Made by a program: the position numbers and the translations under genes. Shown here in pieces: positions 50,367 through 60,429 of a stretch of DNA of 64,000 nucleotides. How positions within the stretch are numbered: position 1 is the stretch's first letter; each line of letters begins with the position of its first letter. The notes below the pieces were generated by a model, which saw nothing but the letters and a program-made list of their open reading frames with translations, made no database searches and was not told where the DNA came from. The DNA is from Acanthosepion esculentum. Lineage: Eukaryota > Mollusca > Cephalopoda > Sepiida > Sepiidae. Where the stretch lies: positions 98,776,727 through 98,840,726 of the forward strand of contig OZ038485.1 in assembly GCA_964036315.1 (NCBI GenBank). Reading direction: 5' to 3'.

Positions 50367-51215
50367 CAGGGTGCGATGGATAAATTGTAGTCTAAATTAC
50401 GAAAATATAAAAATAACGCTGACATCTCATTTGAACAAATATATTTACTAAACTTGCACAAAAATATCTGGAAATACTAAAGTATACATTTATTCAATAA
50501 AAACACCTTTGGTTTCAACCACGGATTCCAGACGACTTCGGAATCTTCTGCAACTCTTCTGATTGGTCTCCTTGTTTAAGTCAATGAATTCTGCCATAAT
50601 CCTTACCTTCAGATCATCTTTGATTTTAAAAGGAGTTTTTTTAGTCTCTTTCCCAAGTGCGCCCCACACATAATAATCAAAGGGGTGGCATCCTGCGAAG
50701 TTAGATGTCCAGATGGAAGGAGTGTTATGGTCATGAAATTTTTTTGGCAGCCATGACTGCGTTCTGCTGCTTGTGTGGGATGGTGCAGAGTCCTGTTGTC
50801 AGACATAGGAACTTCCAGCAGCCACCTTCTTGATCCAGGGCAGAACTACCTCAAGGCACTTTATGTAGGCCTCCTTATTGAGAAGATGAATGAAATCATA
50901 AGGTCTCCATCATCAGTGATCACTCCAACCACTTTCGCAGTCATACAACTCATTCCGAATCCTCTACACTGTCCTCAGATTGGCGCCCAAAGACTCTGAA
51001 ATGTTTGTATTAGAGCTTCCGGCGCGAATGCCAAGCAGTACAGCATCCGTTTCCAAATTTCTGACGGAGTGAATAGCGTCATGGAGCTCTTTTTTTTTCA
51101 CGAACAGTGCCCAACTGACCTTGCTATAATGTACAGTCGACAAAATCAAAAATAAACAACGCGCATGAGCGAAAGTAAAAGTATAAAACGACGACAATTT
51201 ACCCATCGCTCTATG
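50367..51215 (-). mobile_element. Tc1/mariner-superfamily transposon, internally deleted
   Basis: The left TIR ACAGGGTGCGATGGATAAATTGTAG and the right end ACGACAATTTACCCATCGCT are inverted copies (only the first 20 of the left, ACAGGGTGCGATGGATAAAT, is exact in style), with TATA at the left boundary. The transposase is on the minus strand. At about 850 bp the element lacks the central part. A second, interrupted copy lies at 56,018-56,835. Confidence 0.83.
50590..51110 (-). pseudogene. Tc1-superfamily transposase, both ends present, centre deleted
   Basis: On the minus strand the N-terminal DNA-binding part reads ELHDAIHSVRNLETDAVLLG, IRAGSSNTNISESLGANLRT, VQRIRNEL. The C-terminal part reads DSAPSHT... 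with QSWLPKKFHDHNTPSIWTSN, FAGCHPFDYYVWGALGKE and RRFRSRLESVVETKG in mixed frames. DSAPSHT carries the second catalytic Asp. The stretch with the first catalytic Asp is missing. Stops and frameshifts confirm inactivity. Confidence 0.78.
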
Positions 51216-51329
51216 AGAGTGGCGATTTTATTGGCGATTCAATTGACTAAATATACTCTTTAGTATTTCAAGATATTTTTGTGTAATTTTGGTAAATATA
51301 TCTGCTCAAATGAGATAGTATAATATGTA

Positions 51330-51400
51330 TATGAGCAAGTGTGGCCCGACAGATTTTAGACACACGAACAGACATAATTTTCCGTTTATTTAGATAGATA
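51330..51400 (+). mobile_element. Retroposon S6 3' end, copy 1
   Basis: AGCAAGTGTGGCCCGACAGA, TTTTAGACACACGAACAGAC, TTTCCGTTTATTTAGAT then (GATA)n. The same end is at 51,800-51,890 and 53,155-53,228. The GATA tract is likely its tail. Confidence 0.65.
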
Positions 51401-51522
51401 GATAGATCTGAATAAACTGAGATAGATATCAACAAATTGAGATAGATAGATAGATATCAATAGAAAGTAACAACATAGACATGAAGAGAAAGATGGATAG
51501 AAGCAGAAGGAAATAGTTAAAC

Positions 51523-51575
<53 letters not shown>

Positions 51576-51606
51576 TGAACAAACTGAGATAGATATGAAA
51601 AAATTG

Positions 51607-51640
<34 letters not shown>

Positions 51641-51662
51641 GAAGTATCAGAATGTGATAGAT
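51386..51662. repeat. (GATA)n complex
   Basis: GATA repeats with TGAATAAACTGAGATAGATA-type interruptions. Confidence 0.95.
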
Positions 51663-51881
51663 ATAAATAAATAAATTGAATTTTAAACTGTTCCCTCCTC
51701 AATCGATACAAATCCCAATGGTGGGTGTTCAAGCACCAGATGAAGGTCAGGTTTTTAATCTCGTGATATTGTCATTCCAAAAATGTATAATATGTCTACA
51801 TAGAACAAGTGTGGCCTGCGTTAGAGGGGTCTGAAACTCGCGAACGGACAGACAGAGTTTGCAGTTTATTTATTTAGATGA

Positions 51882-51933
<52 letters not shown>

Positions 51934-52065
51934 ATTTCAATTTTTAACTGTTCCTTACTTATTCGGAAACAAATCCCAATGCTTAGTGTTCAAGCACCAG
52001 ATGAAAGACAGATTTCAATCCCGGTATCATCTTGAATGCAAAAAGGTATAATATCTCTCTATATT
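51663..52065 (+). repeat. Direct duplication flanking (GAAA)n, with S6 copy 2
   Basis: TTTTAAACTGTTCC, AAATCCCAATGGTGGGTGTT, AAGCACCAGATGAAGGTCAG (51,670-51,775) recurs at 51,938-52,020 (AAATCCCAATGCTTAGTGTT, AAGCACCAGATGAAAGACAG). Between lie S6 copy 2 (AAGTGTGGCCTGCG, GAACGGACAGACAGAGTTTG) and a 42-bp (GAAA)n. Confidence 0.75.
51888..51934. repeat. (GAAA)n microsatellite
   Basis: About 46 bp of GAAA. Confidence 0.97.
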
Positions 52066-52129
52066 TCTGAGATGATGTATTGTAACTATTTACACTATTT
52101 ACGTTTAGAAATAATTAGGAGGATTTGAA

Positions 52130-52840
52130 ATATTCATAATTAAGTAATTCATCGAGTCTAGAAGAAACCTCAACAGAATGCAGAAAGCACTGGACGGCCG
52201 TTTCGTCCTATATTTGGGACTCATCAGCAGTGCACAGAATTGAAAACCCGGACAGTTACGTTATCAGGCAAACGTCATACCAACTGTTCCAACGGGCGTC
52301 CGTGACGAAGAAGGAGAGAATGACACTAGATATAACGCTGCTCGATCACATATATCCGTGGTGGAACTCATCCGAGTTTCTCTTTTACCTATAGGACTGT
52401 GCCCCCACGAGCTACGACTACTATCCCCAAGCCGCTTAGTCCAGGGCATTAGAAGCCGGTTCAAGAAAAGATATACAAGTGATAGAAATTAGGAGGTTTT
52501 GAGATAATCATAATTAAGTAATTCATCGAGTCTAGAAGAAACCTCAACAGAATGCAGAAAGCAATGGATGGCCGTTTCGTCCTATATTTGGGACTCATCA
52601 GCAGTGCGCACCCACTACCGAGAATTGAAACCTGAACTGTTACGATAGGAGGCAAATGCCATACACAGTCCTATGGGTAAAGAGAAACTAGGATGAGTTC
52701 CACCACGGAATATGTGTTCGAGCGGCGCTATATCGAGTCTAATACGTTATCTCTTCGTCATCGAGGCCCGTTTGCACAGTTGGTATTTTCTGCATTCTGT
52801 TGAGGTTTCTTCTAGACTCGATGAATTACTTAACCGTTTA
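52130..52840. repeat. Nested direct and inverted repeat cluster
   Basis: AAGTAATTCATCGAGTCTAG then AAGAAACCTCAACAGAATGC occurs at about 52,142 and 52,516, and inverted at about 52,793-52,834. GGCCGTTTCGTCCTATATTT, GGGACTCATCAGCAGTGC follows each direct copy. A second block (CGTGGTGGAACTCATCCGAG, CCTATAGGACTG; 52,345-52,400) recurs inverted at 52,665-52,725 (CAGTCCTATGGGTAAAGAGA). The locus is a near-palindrome of two dispersed modules. Confidence 0.82.
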
Positions 52841-52854
52841 CATTGTTCGGGGTG

Positions 52855-53130
52855 TCTCATGGCCCGATGGATAAAAGCGTAGGTTAAAGTAATCCAGTGA
52901 CTTGAAGTGTTGTGAGTTCAATACCTTGCCACAGCCGAGGTAAATAAAAACTTGTCGAGTTAAAAGGGAAATAGCAAAAACTGAGATATCCGAAAAAGGC
53001 ATGGTACGTGGAACTAGAACAATCTACCCAGGTTGGGCGAAATAAAGGTTTTGATTAGAAATTCCAAAGTATATCCCATGAAGATGGCCGGGGCGTACAA
53101 CGACCGACGTGTTGCGAATATGACAACAGT
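52855..53130 (+). mobile_element. SINE S4, copy 2
   Basis: The head CATGGCCCGATGGATAAAAG has an A-box-like TGGATAAAAGCG and a B-box-like GAGTTCAATACC; the body AGAACAATCTACCCAGGTTG, GATGGCCGGGGCGTACAACG, GTTGCGAATATGACAAC matches 13,540-13,800. It is followed by S6-like sequence at 53,155. Confidence 0.82.
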
Positions 53131-53154
53131 ACGAACAATACAAAAAGTTATAAT

Positions 53155-53228
53155 GTAGAGTGAGTATGGCACGAGCTATAGGGGTTTTAGACCCACCGAC
53201 GAACAGACAGAATTTGCCGTTTATATAT
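53155..53228 (+). mobile_element. Retroposon S6 3' end, copy 3
   Basis: GTGAGTATGGCACGAGCTAT, TTTTAGACCCACCGACGAAC, AGACAGAATTTGCCGTTTAT, as in the copies at 51.33 and 51.80 kb. No GATA tail here; the next transposon starts directly. Confidence 0.65.
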
Positions 53229-54303
53229 ACTGGGTTTATCAAAAATATTTTTTACTATCTTTTGGGGTAGGTTTCTCACACCAAAACAAGAACAAATGCC
53301 AATATAAACATATGTCCGGAAATCCTTCATTTTTGAGTTTAAAGAAAGTTAGATGGCGCTGTTTTTCCATGTAGACTGGGTTACATTTGTCATTCGTGTA
53401 CAATTGTGTCTAGTCTGTCTTCAACGATTAACATGTGTAGTATTGAATTAACTGAGCAGTGTTTCGTTTAACAATAGCAGGATATTAATATCGCGAGCAG
53501 ACAGATATGTTTTTTTTGTTTTGCAAACGGACGCGTGAGACTGCAAGGCTGTATCAGATTGCGTTTCCAAACCGAAGGCAGCCGGGTCATTCAACCTGCA
53601 GCAGTTTATTGTCGTGTTGCTGAGACAGGATCCGTGACACCACAAACTATGGATCGAGGAAGACCGAAATCCTCTCGTACGCCTGATCACGAAGAACACG
53701 TTCTACAGGCTGCCAGAGACGATCCAAGTATCATCCCACATCAAGTGGCCCTAGCGTCTCGTACATTTCATAGTACCGCTTGGAGGGTACTTCCAGATCA
53801 GCTCCTGTATCCGTATCATTTGCAACGTGTGCAGGGTCTTTCGCCCTCTGATCACTCACAACGGGATTATTGAATAAACTGCCGATCCGTTCTGCTTCTT
53901 TTCAGTCTTTTTTGCGTACGAGGCAAAATTTCGAAGAGATGGATTGATAAATTTACACAACCAACATTTGTGGGTGCATCAGAATCCCCATGGTAAAATA
54001 CAGGCTAGAGACCAGCATCAGTTTAGGATGAATGTGTGGGCTGGAACTGTAGGTGACTGTCTAGTAGGTCTACATGCTCTCCTATCACGTCTTACAGGAT
54101 GTGTCTACAAGGACTTTTTTCTGAACACACTTCCAAATTTGCTAGAGGATATACCCCTACTAATACGAAAATCCATGTGGGTTATGCACGTTTTAGTGCC
54201 ATTGTTCGATAGCATTTTGGACATATGTTTATATGAACATTTTACCTTGTTTTCGGATTAAGAACCCACCCCAAATTTTGTAAAAGTAATTTTGATACAC
54301 CAT

Positions 54304-54305
<2 letters not shown>
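53228..54305 (+). mobile_element. DUF4817/DDE-type transposon remnant
   Basis: Left end ACTGGGTTTATCAAAAATAT and right end AGTAATTTTGATACACCATGG are imperfect inverted termini, with TA at both sides. It contains a broken transposase. The right end lies against a (TA)n tract. Confidence 0.7.
53535..54261 (+). pseudogene. Transposase with DUF4817-like N-terminus
   Basis: The first frame (53,535-53,873) reads RVAETGSVTPQTMDRGRPKS, RTPDHEEHVLQAARDDPSII and LLYPYHLQRVQGLSPSDHSQ, the helix-turn-helix and linker typical of DUF4817 transposases in arthropods and molluscs. After a frameshift the second frame (53,944-54,261) reads NLHNQHLWVHQNPHGKIQAR, QFRMNVWAGTVGDCLVGLHA, YKDFFLNTLPNLLEDIPLLI. The catalytic positions are damaged (the 'FTDEAGF' Asp is changed and 'HDGAPAH' is corrupted to MHVLVPLF), so it is inactive. 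Confidence 0.82.

Positions 54306-54367
<62 letters not shown>
54306..54367. repeat. (TA)n microsatellite
   Basis: About 60 bp of TA. Confidence 0.97.
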
Positions 54368-54369
<2 letters not shown>

Positions 54370-54920
54370 CGCGTGTTCGGTATTATCCGTTGATATCAAA
54401 AGATAGCGGAAAGCTTCAGATCGTTCCGGAAATTTGATTCTGTGAGACATGTTGATTCGAAGTAATTCCGAAAATCATTCTGTTCCGACCTTTTAAAACT
54501 CGCTAACTCTAATTATATTTATTTTTGTATAAATACAAAAAATGTGGCACAAGGCCAAATGTTGGGATATAGAAGACTAGCCATCATCTGTCTTATCTTA
54601 AACTAAGCTAGCTACAATCTGTGACTCAAACAAACTATACAATATTCTTTGCACCAAAATATGATATTCTTACTTACCATTTTTACTACAGTCGCCATAA
54701 TACCTCTGGTCTCTATGAAGTCCTAACTAGCCCCCCTATGTACAATTTGGTTGTAAGGGTGGGATAATAATTTACAAGTTAGTATAGCAACATTTAAAAA
54801 TGAAAACCCAAGGAACATTTACAATATGCTTAATACGAAACATAAAAGATTAAACAAAATGGTGTTTATAATAAATCCCCTACAATCCTTAATGAGATTA
54901 TTGAAGCGTAGCTTAGACGT
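54368..54920. other. Unassigned AT-rich sequence
   Basis: No recognised feature. Confidence 0.4.
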
Positions 54921-54924
54921 GGAA

Positions 54925-55020
54925 CAAGGCAGAAAGTGTAGAGCACCAAGTAAGGATCGAACGCTTTACTCAGTCGTATTTGATCCAGCGAGACAAGCTT
55001 GGTAACCATTACACAACGTC
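54925..55020 (-). repeat. tRNA-like sequence (SINE head or tRNA pseudogene)
   Basis: The minus strand reads GTTGTGTAATGGTTACCAAG, CTTGTCTCGCTGGATCAAAT and AAAGCGTTCGATCCTTACTT: an A-box-like TGGTTACCAAG and B-box-like GTTCGATCC at tRNA spacing. The anticodon-arm pairing is not convincing, so a functional tRNA is not claimed. Confidence 0.4.
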
Positions 55021-55755
55021 AAAGTCCTCAACACACTAAATCTCATAAAGAAACTAAATTCTGTTCTCACAATTAAAAAGGAAACATTCTTTCTTAATAT
55101 TGTACTAATTTACTGTATGGGAATTGTTTGTAATTAAAAACTGACATTTCAGTCTGCACGGCGTTTTTTTTTCTATTTTACAAGATTAATCGTGCGTGTA
55201 AAACAAGTGCAGATTATTTCAATCAGACGTTAAACTCATCTTGTAGATTCCAGTTTTGCTGCTGATAAACAAGCGGCCAACGACACCTTCGCACAATTCA
55301 TTTAAAGAAATAAACCTTGACCTACATGACTACAATCAGAGTACTTCCGTTTTATGCGGTGTCACATTAAAACAGATTACTTTTTAAAAATTCGACCGGT
55401 GACATTAACTTTAACGTTAAATGTTTGTCAACCTCGGAGGTCAACGTCACATATTCCATGTTCATCCTCGAATCAGGGAAATTGGAAGTTAAATGTTCAG
55501 TCCCCAGTGTTCTGTCTTTTTGCCTAGCATAAGAGGCGTTTTATTGTTTTATTGTAAGGGGATGAAGCCACTAAGATTCAATGAGTTACTGAAGATGAAA
55601 TACTTTAGAGTGAAGGAAATCTTACCAAGAACGAAATAAAATAAAAAAGAAGGGGATTCAAGAAGACAGGTGGAAAACTTAAGTTACACATTTGTAGATT
55701 GTAGTTGGCAGGAAATCAAGCAGATACAAGATTCCCATAGGCGAAAAGTGCCACA
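55021..55755. other. Unassigned sequence
   Basis: No gene or repeat recognised. An internal GTGACATTAACTTTAACGTTAAATG block is locally self-complementary. Confidence 0.4.
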
Positions 55756-55759
55756 AAAG

Positions 55760-55930
55760 AATCCATTAGAATAGAACTTACAGCTACATTTAACAATTTC
55801 AACTGTAAAATGATGAGACCTAACTGCCAATATAGTACTATGTTTACATTTATGAAGTTTGTTGGTTTGGACTGGTTATTTTTGTTCAGCGTCATATCTA
55901 CCTCTATGGGTTATTTAATGCCGATTGCTA
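55760..55930 (-). pseudogene. LINE L-A scraps
   Basis: TACATTTAACAATTTCAACT resembles the L-A segment at 31,876 (TACATTTAACAGTTTCGACG). ATATCTACCTCTATGGGTTA with TTTAATGCC at about 55,895 resembles the L-A 3' tail. The order is inconsistent with a single insertion, so these are separate scraps. Confidence 0.4.
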
Positions 55931-56017
55931 AATATTTTGTACGCAATTTTATGGCATCAGCTACAGAAATTTTCTACATAATATTATACTTTCAGGGTAA
56001 GCGTATGTTTTATAGTT

Positions 56018-56835
56018 AGAGTGCGATGGATAAAGTGTCGTCTAAATTACTCAAAAATGAAAATAACACTGACATGGAGACATAACGTCGCCATCACTCG
56101 AGATCACACCAAACACCTTCGTAAGCACAATTAGACTCATCAAACTCTTTCCGAATCCTTTGTACTGTCCTCAGATTGACATCCTGTCAGATAGGAATAA
56201 AAAGTCGCTGGAGTTTGAGCACAGATCACCGGAGAGCAAACACAGGCGATCACATTTTGAATAATATATCACGTGATGGTAAAAGAAATGTATACATGGG
56301 AATTGGCGTGGCGTCTAAGTGATCACCATCCGACTTACTATTCGGATCACTATCCGACTTACTATTCGGATCACTATTCGGATTACTATTCGGCTGTTAC
56401 TGTTCGAGTGAGTATTACCGAGCAAGTACTATTAGTGTGAGTGTTATCCGAAGACGTCTCACAACAGTGTTGTTCTACGGCGTTACTTTATTTGTATCTG
56501 CGATTACAAAGTCTTTACTACAACGAGCATTACGAAAGTGACAACGTGTATTCGTTGACATTACAAAAGTGGTAACGAGTATTCATTGACATCACAAAAC
56601 ACCGAAGCACTCTGAAATGTTAGTATTGGAGATTTCGTCGCGAATGCCAAGTCTACCGTTACCAAATTTCTGGCGGAGTGAATTGCGTCATGGTGCTATT
56701 TTATCTCACAGACGATGCCCAACACATACTCTTATACTGTACAGTCCACAAAATAAAAAATAAACAACGCGCATGCGCGAAATTAAAAATATAAAATGGC
56801 GACAATTTTCCCATTGCACCTTGTATAGATGATCT
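56018..56835 (-). mobile_element. Tc1/mariner-superfamily copy 2, split by a solo-LTR-like insertion
   Basis: Left half 56,018-56,184 (GAGTGCGATGGATAAAGTGT, TCTAAATTA) and right half 56,602-56,835 (CACTCTGAAATGTTAGTATT, ATGCCCAACACATA, AACAACGCGCATGCGCGAAA, end TTTTCCCATTGCACCTTGTA) align with the copy at 50.37-51.21 kb. The interruption point corresponds to about 50,985 in that copy. Smaller deletions are present. Confidence 0.82.
56185..56601 (+). mobile_element. Solo-LTR-like element, copy 1, nested in the transposon
   Basis: 417 bp, starts TGTCAGATAGGAATAAA and ends CATCACAAAACA (TG...CA form). It contains short tandem TATTCGGATCAC units (56,335-56,395). It is inverted relative to copy 2 at 57,388-57,868. 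No clean target duplication is visible here. There is no coding sequence. Confidence 0.65.
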
Positions 56836-57382
56836 ATTGTCGGTTTTATATGTTTTGCCCTAAATCTGTTTAAGGTAGGACATTATGTTAACGGTTTCAG
56901 TATTTTCAAATAGATTTCTCGTGTTTTTTTCCTTGTAGTTTCTGTTAAGGGTTAAGTGAGTAAATCCAGTTAGAATGTGTTTGACCAAGAGTGCAGCGTG
57001 GCATGTTGTATATATTATTTGATCTTCATTCTTCAGCAAGCAAATTTTATGAGGCTGGCTAGCCAAAAAGCTAAGTCCATCAGAATAAGCACCGTGACAA
57101 TATTCATAGCAAAAGGGACAGGGAAGTTAGGTTACGGCAGCCGGAAAGTGTTTGAAGATGTAACAGTAAGTTATATATTAATAATTTCTCATCTTGCATG
57201 GCTCGCTAGTTGAAGTCTCTTCCAGCTCCTGGCTTTCCTGCCAATTACAATGTGCAAAACTTTTAATGCAACACCAAATGTCATTATCTCTCTACTTGTA
57301 TCCAGTTCTTTTATTGTCCGCGATGGCTCTTTCGCTCGGAGAGTTACGACCATATAACGTTGAAACACCGGTTCTCGTATGA
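56836..57382. other. Unassigned sequence between two solo-LTR-like copies
   Basis: Short frames only (up to 78 codons); no domain. It might be internal sequence of an inverted element, but no motif supports that. Confidence 0.35.
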
Positions 57383-57387
57383 TCACC

Positions 57388-57868
57388 TTTTTTGATGTCA
57401 GCGAACATTCGTTGCCACTTTAGTAATGTCAACGAATACTCGTTGTCACTTTCGTAATGCTCGGTGTACTAGAGACTTTGTAATCGCAGATACAATTATA
57501 GTAACGCCGTTGAACAATACTGATGTTAGACGCTTTCGAATAACACCCGCACTAATAGTACTTGCTCTATAATACTCGCTCGAATAGTAAATCCTATAGT
57601 GATCAGTATAAAGAATAGTATAGTGAATAGGATAGAGAATAGCGAACCGTAGAGTGATAGAGGATAGAATAGAAATAGTGATTCGTATAGTAGTAGAGGA
57701 TAGACTAGAAATGAATGATCAATTCGAAGTCACGCTCATTCTCATATATTCATTTCCTCTATGGTCACGCGATCTAATTAGTTCAATAATGGGATCTTCT
57801 GTGTTTGCTCACTGGCAATCTATGTTCAAACTCCAGTGTCGACAGAGACACTTTATTCCTATATAACA
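57388..57868 (-). mobile_element. Solo-LTR-like element, copy 2, with 5-bp target duplication
   Basis: 481 bp. On the minus strand it starts TGTTATATAGGAATAAAGTG and ends GACATCAAAAAA. The pentamer TCACC lies on both sides (57,383-57,387 and 57,869-57,873). It matches copy 1 inverted: CACTGGAGTTTGAAC, GAGCAAACACAG, GTATTCGTTGACATTAC. The internal TATTC/AATAG repeat is longer here, explaining the extra length. Confidence 0.75.
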
Positions 57869-57879
57869 TCACCAAAGTT

Positions 57880-58325
57880 AAGAAACGTTGATCTTGGTCA
57901 ATACTAAGAGGGGTGACCACTTAGAAATACTGATACCGGATGTAACAGCAAAATTGTCTAATAGTTAGATTAAGATCTTAACCAGTGAATCTTAAAAAGG
58001 ATTAAAGCTATCTTACTGGAATTCTCCGAGCTTTTTATAACGCTATTGGACTCTACTTTAAATAATAAGAATGTATTTAGCTCTAAGTTGAAATGATGGT
58101 CCGTCTTCCTGTTGTTACCTCTTGATTCAGTTTCCCTCTCTAGTGTTCCCTCTTTTTTTAAACTTATCCTCCGCTCTCTTGATGGTCCTTGAATGGACTT
58201 TGAAGATGGAAGCCAGAGTATGAATGCTGGCACCATTACTGAAGGCCTGAATGATATTTTTTGTCTCACCATTGTTCAGTTGGGAAGACATAGTGGGGCT
58301 GACACAAAACAATTTTAAACGCACG
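57880..58325 (-). pseudogene. Tc1-like transposase N-terminal region, copy 2
   Basis: The minus-strand frame 58,127-58,324 reads MSSQLNNGETKNIIQAFSNG, ASIHTLASIFKVHSRTIKRA and EDKFKKRGNTREGN: a helix-turn-helix of Tc1/mariner type. The match to 18,480-18,835 extends to about 57,950. The catalytic part is absent. It is truncated on the right by a LINE fragment. Confidence 0.72.
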
Positions 58326-58384
58326 GTCTCACGCTTTCCACTAACCCGAGGTGAATCAAATACATTGAATCAATACCTTCATCT

Positions 58385-58545
58385 ACCACAAAGAAAGTCG
58401 GTTCTCTGTGTCGCACCAGAAGGTTTTTGCCGCCTGAGTCCATCCTTCAAATCTACAAATCAACCATTCGTCTTTGCATTGAATACTGCTGCCAGATACG
58501 GTCTGGTACACCTCGGGGGTCCTCGACAAAATCTAGTTCCAATCT
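58385..58545 (+). pseudogene. LINE L-A reverse transcriptase fragment
   Basis: LPPESILQIYKSTIRLCIEY then CCQIRSGTPRGSSTK, the same block as the minus-strand copy at 19.95 kb. It runs into a (TATC)n tract at 58,550. Confidence 0.75.
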
Positions 58546-58549
58546 GTTC

Positions 58550-58550
58550 G

Positions 58551-58612
<62 letters not shown>

Positions 58613-58613
58613 A

Positions 58614-58669
<56 letters not shown>
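58550..58669. repeat. (TATC)n(TC)n(TA)n compound microsatellite
   Basis: About 62 bp of TATC, 18 bp of TC and 35 bp of TA in succession. Confidence 0.97.
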
Positions 58670-58671
<2 letters not shown>

Positions 58672-58688
58672 CCAATTTATTCAAGATG

Positions 58689-58723
<35 letters not shown>

Positions 58724-58911
58724 GGTGTGTGTATCTGTTCAAGTCTATTCGTATCTATCTATCTGTCTATGTATATACACACACACGCACACACACACAC
58801 ATATATATAACAGAAGAATCGTGATGAATTCTACCATAAACGAAAATGATATGTTCATCATTGATTAATCACCAGCTAAGGATCAGAAGCTCATGAAGGA
58901 TTGAAACAAAG

Positions 58912-58980
<69 letters not shown>

Positions 58981-59130
58981 CCAGGATCATTTCCAAACTT
59001 TTTCAAGATGATACATATATATATATATACATATATATATATATGTGTGTGTGTCTGTTCAAGTCTATTGGTATCTATCTGTCTATGTATATACAAACAC
59101 ACGGACACACACACACACACATACACACAT
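58670..59130 (+). repeat. Direct duplication of a microsatellite-bearing unit
   Basis: CAAGATGATATATATATATA, GTGTGTGTGTGTGTGGGTGT, CTGTTCAAGTCTATTCGTAT, CTATGTATATACACACACAC (58,680-58,800) recurs at 59,003-59,125 (CAAGATGATACATATATATA, CTGTTCAAGTCTATTGGTAT, CTATGTATATACAAACACAC), about 320 bp apart. A (TA)n tract (58,916-58,975) lies between. TG and CA runs in one unit can pair. Confidence 0.85.
58916..58975. repeat. (TA)n microsatellite
   Basis: About 60 bp of TA. Confidence 0.97.
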
Positions 59131-59803
59131 TTCGTTTCAAGTTATTAACGAGGTGACACTTTTCCATCTCATCCCAAAAACTAATGGTTGAAATTTAACT
59201 AAATTATCAGAGAATGAGGGCAACATATATACACCTACTGTAAGAATTGTAAGGTTCCAGGAAAAAGAACAGAAGTTACGGTTATTAATCTAATTTACAT
59301 AAATTATTTAAAAAAAAAAACCCTGTGAAGAAAGGAAATAACACTTTAATAACTTCATTTGCTTATTTTTAGGGATACATATAGTAACTAAGATGAAATT
59401 AAATCGAAATAAAAAAAAATAAACAGAGTTTAAAAGGGATAAAAGATTTGGTTAATATGAAATATGTGATCTTTTTTTTAAAATGACTTGGAAAAGGTGC
59501 TGGACCATTGTTCATGTGAACTTCTGGATCTCCTCTGATGTAATTTCACGTGATACGTTGACTATTTCATGCCTTAAGTCATCCTTGATTCTAAATTGGC
59601 GTCCATTCTCAGAAACACGTCGCTTCAGAATGCGCCCAAAGCTTTCAATTGGGTTTAAGTCTACACAATTGACCGGCCATAAGCGTAATTCCGTGGTTTT
59701 ATGCGCTGAATGTGAAGGAGCATTATCTTGCATAAATACGATGTTTCTCCTGAAGGTGATTCATGCTTTTTTAGTCAAGAATCCAAATGCTCTTTGTAGA
59801 AGG

Positions 59804-59805
<2 letters not shown>
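59130..59805 (-). mobile_element. Tc1-like element remnant
   Basis: The left part (GTTATTAACGAGGTGACACT, AAACTAATGGTTGAAATTTA; 59,140-59,200) matches 61,810-61,870 upstream of another Tc1 remnant, so it is the element's outer region. The right part encodes the C-terminal catalytic half on the minus strand. Confidence 0.65.
59462..59800 (-). pseudogene. Tc1-like transposase, C-terminal half
   Basis: On the minus strand: AFLTKKAWIT-like lead, RRNIVFMQDNAPSHSAHKTT, ELRLWPVNCVDLNPIESFGR, ILKRRVSENGRQFRIKDDLR and EIVNVSREITSEEIQKFT. QDNAPSHS carries the second catalytic Asp and DLNPIE the Glu (DD34E class), but only 26 residues separate them here, so about eight residues are deleted. The 5' half is missing, cut by the (TA)n tract at 59,806. 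Confidence 0.82.

Positions 59806-59862
<57 letters not shown>
59806..59862. repeat. (TA)n microsatellite
   Basis: About 56 bp of TA between the Tc1 remnant and the hairpin. Confidence 0.97.
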
Positions 59863-59868
<6 letters not shown>

Positions 59869-60106
59869 ATTAATTGATTTAAAATATGGTTTTTTCGCTA
59901 CACAGTGATACCATGTTTCAGAAATGGAAGCTAAAGCCCCTGAATTTAATTTTGTTATTAAACCAAAATTCGCTTGACGAGGAAATGGAACTAATGTCTT
60001 TGGTTTAATAACAAAATTAAATTCAGGGGCTTTAGCTTCCATTTCTGAAACATGGTATCACTGTGTAGCGAAAGAAACATATTTTAAATCAATTAATTTA
60101 TAATAT
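59860..60106. mobile_element. Hairpin element, 108-bp near-perfect arms
   Basis: The left arm 59,860-59,967 (ATAAATTAATTGATTTAAAA, CGCTACACAGTGATACCATG, GAAATGGAAGCTAAAGCCCC) and the right arm 59,999-60,106 are reverse complements with only a few differences, mostly at TGGTTTTTTCG against CGAAAGAAACATA. The spacer is 31 bases (GCTTGACGAGGAAATGGAAC inside). It adjoins (TA)n on the left. No coding. Confidence 0.92.
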
Positions 60107-60194
60107 TAATGCTCTGTAAATTTACATTGAGCACTAAAAATATCTATAAGAACACCGGATTTTATATCTTACTGTTCTTTCTTTTTATTTATAT

Positions 60195-60345
<151 letters not shown>

Positions 60346-60429
60346 TTTTTTATATATATTATTTATATAGTATATATGCGGGGTACTTATTGAAAAGCGC
60401 TCAATATCAGTGATAGAACTGTAACATAT

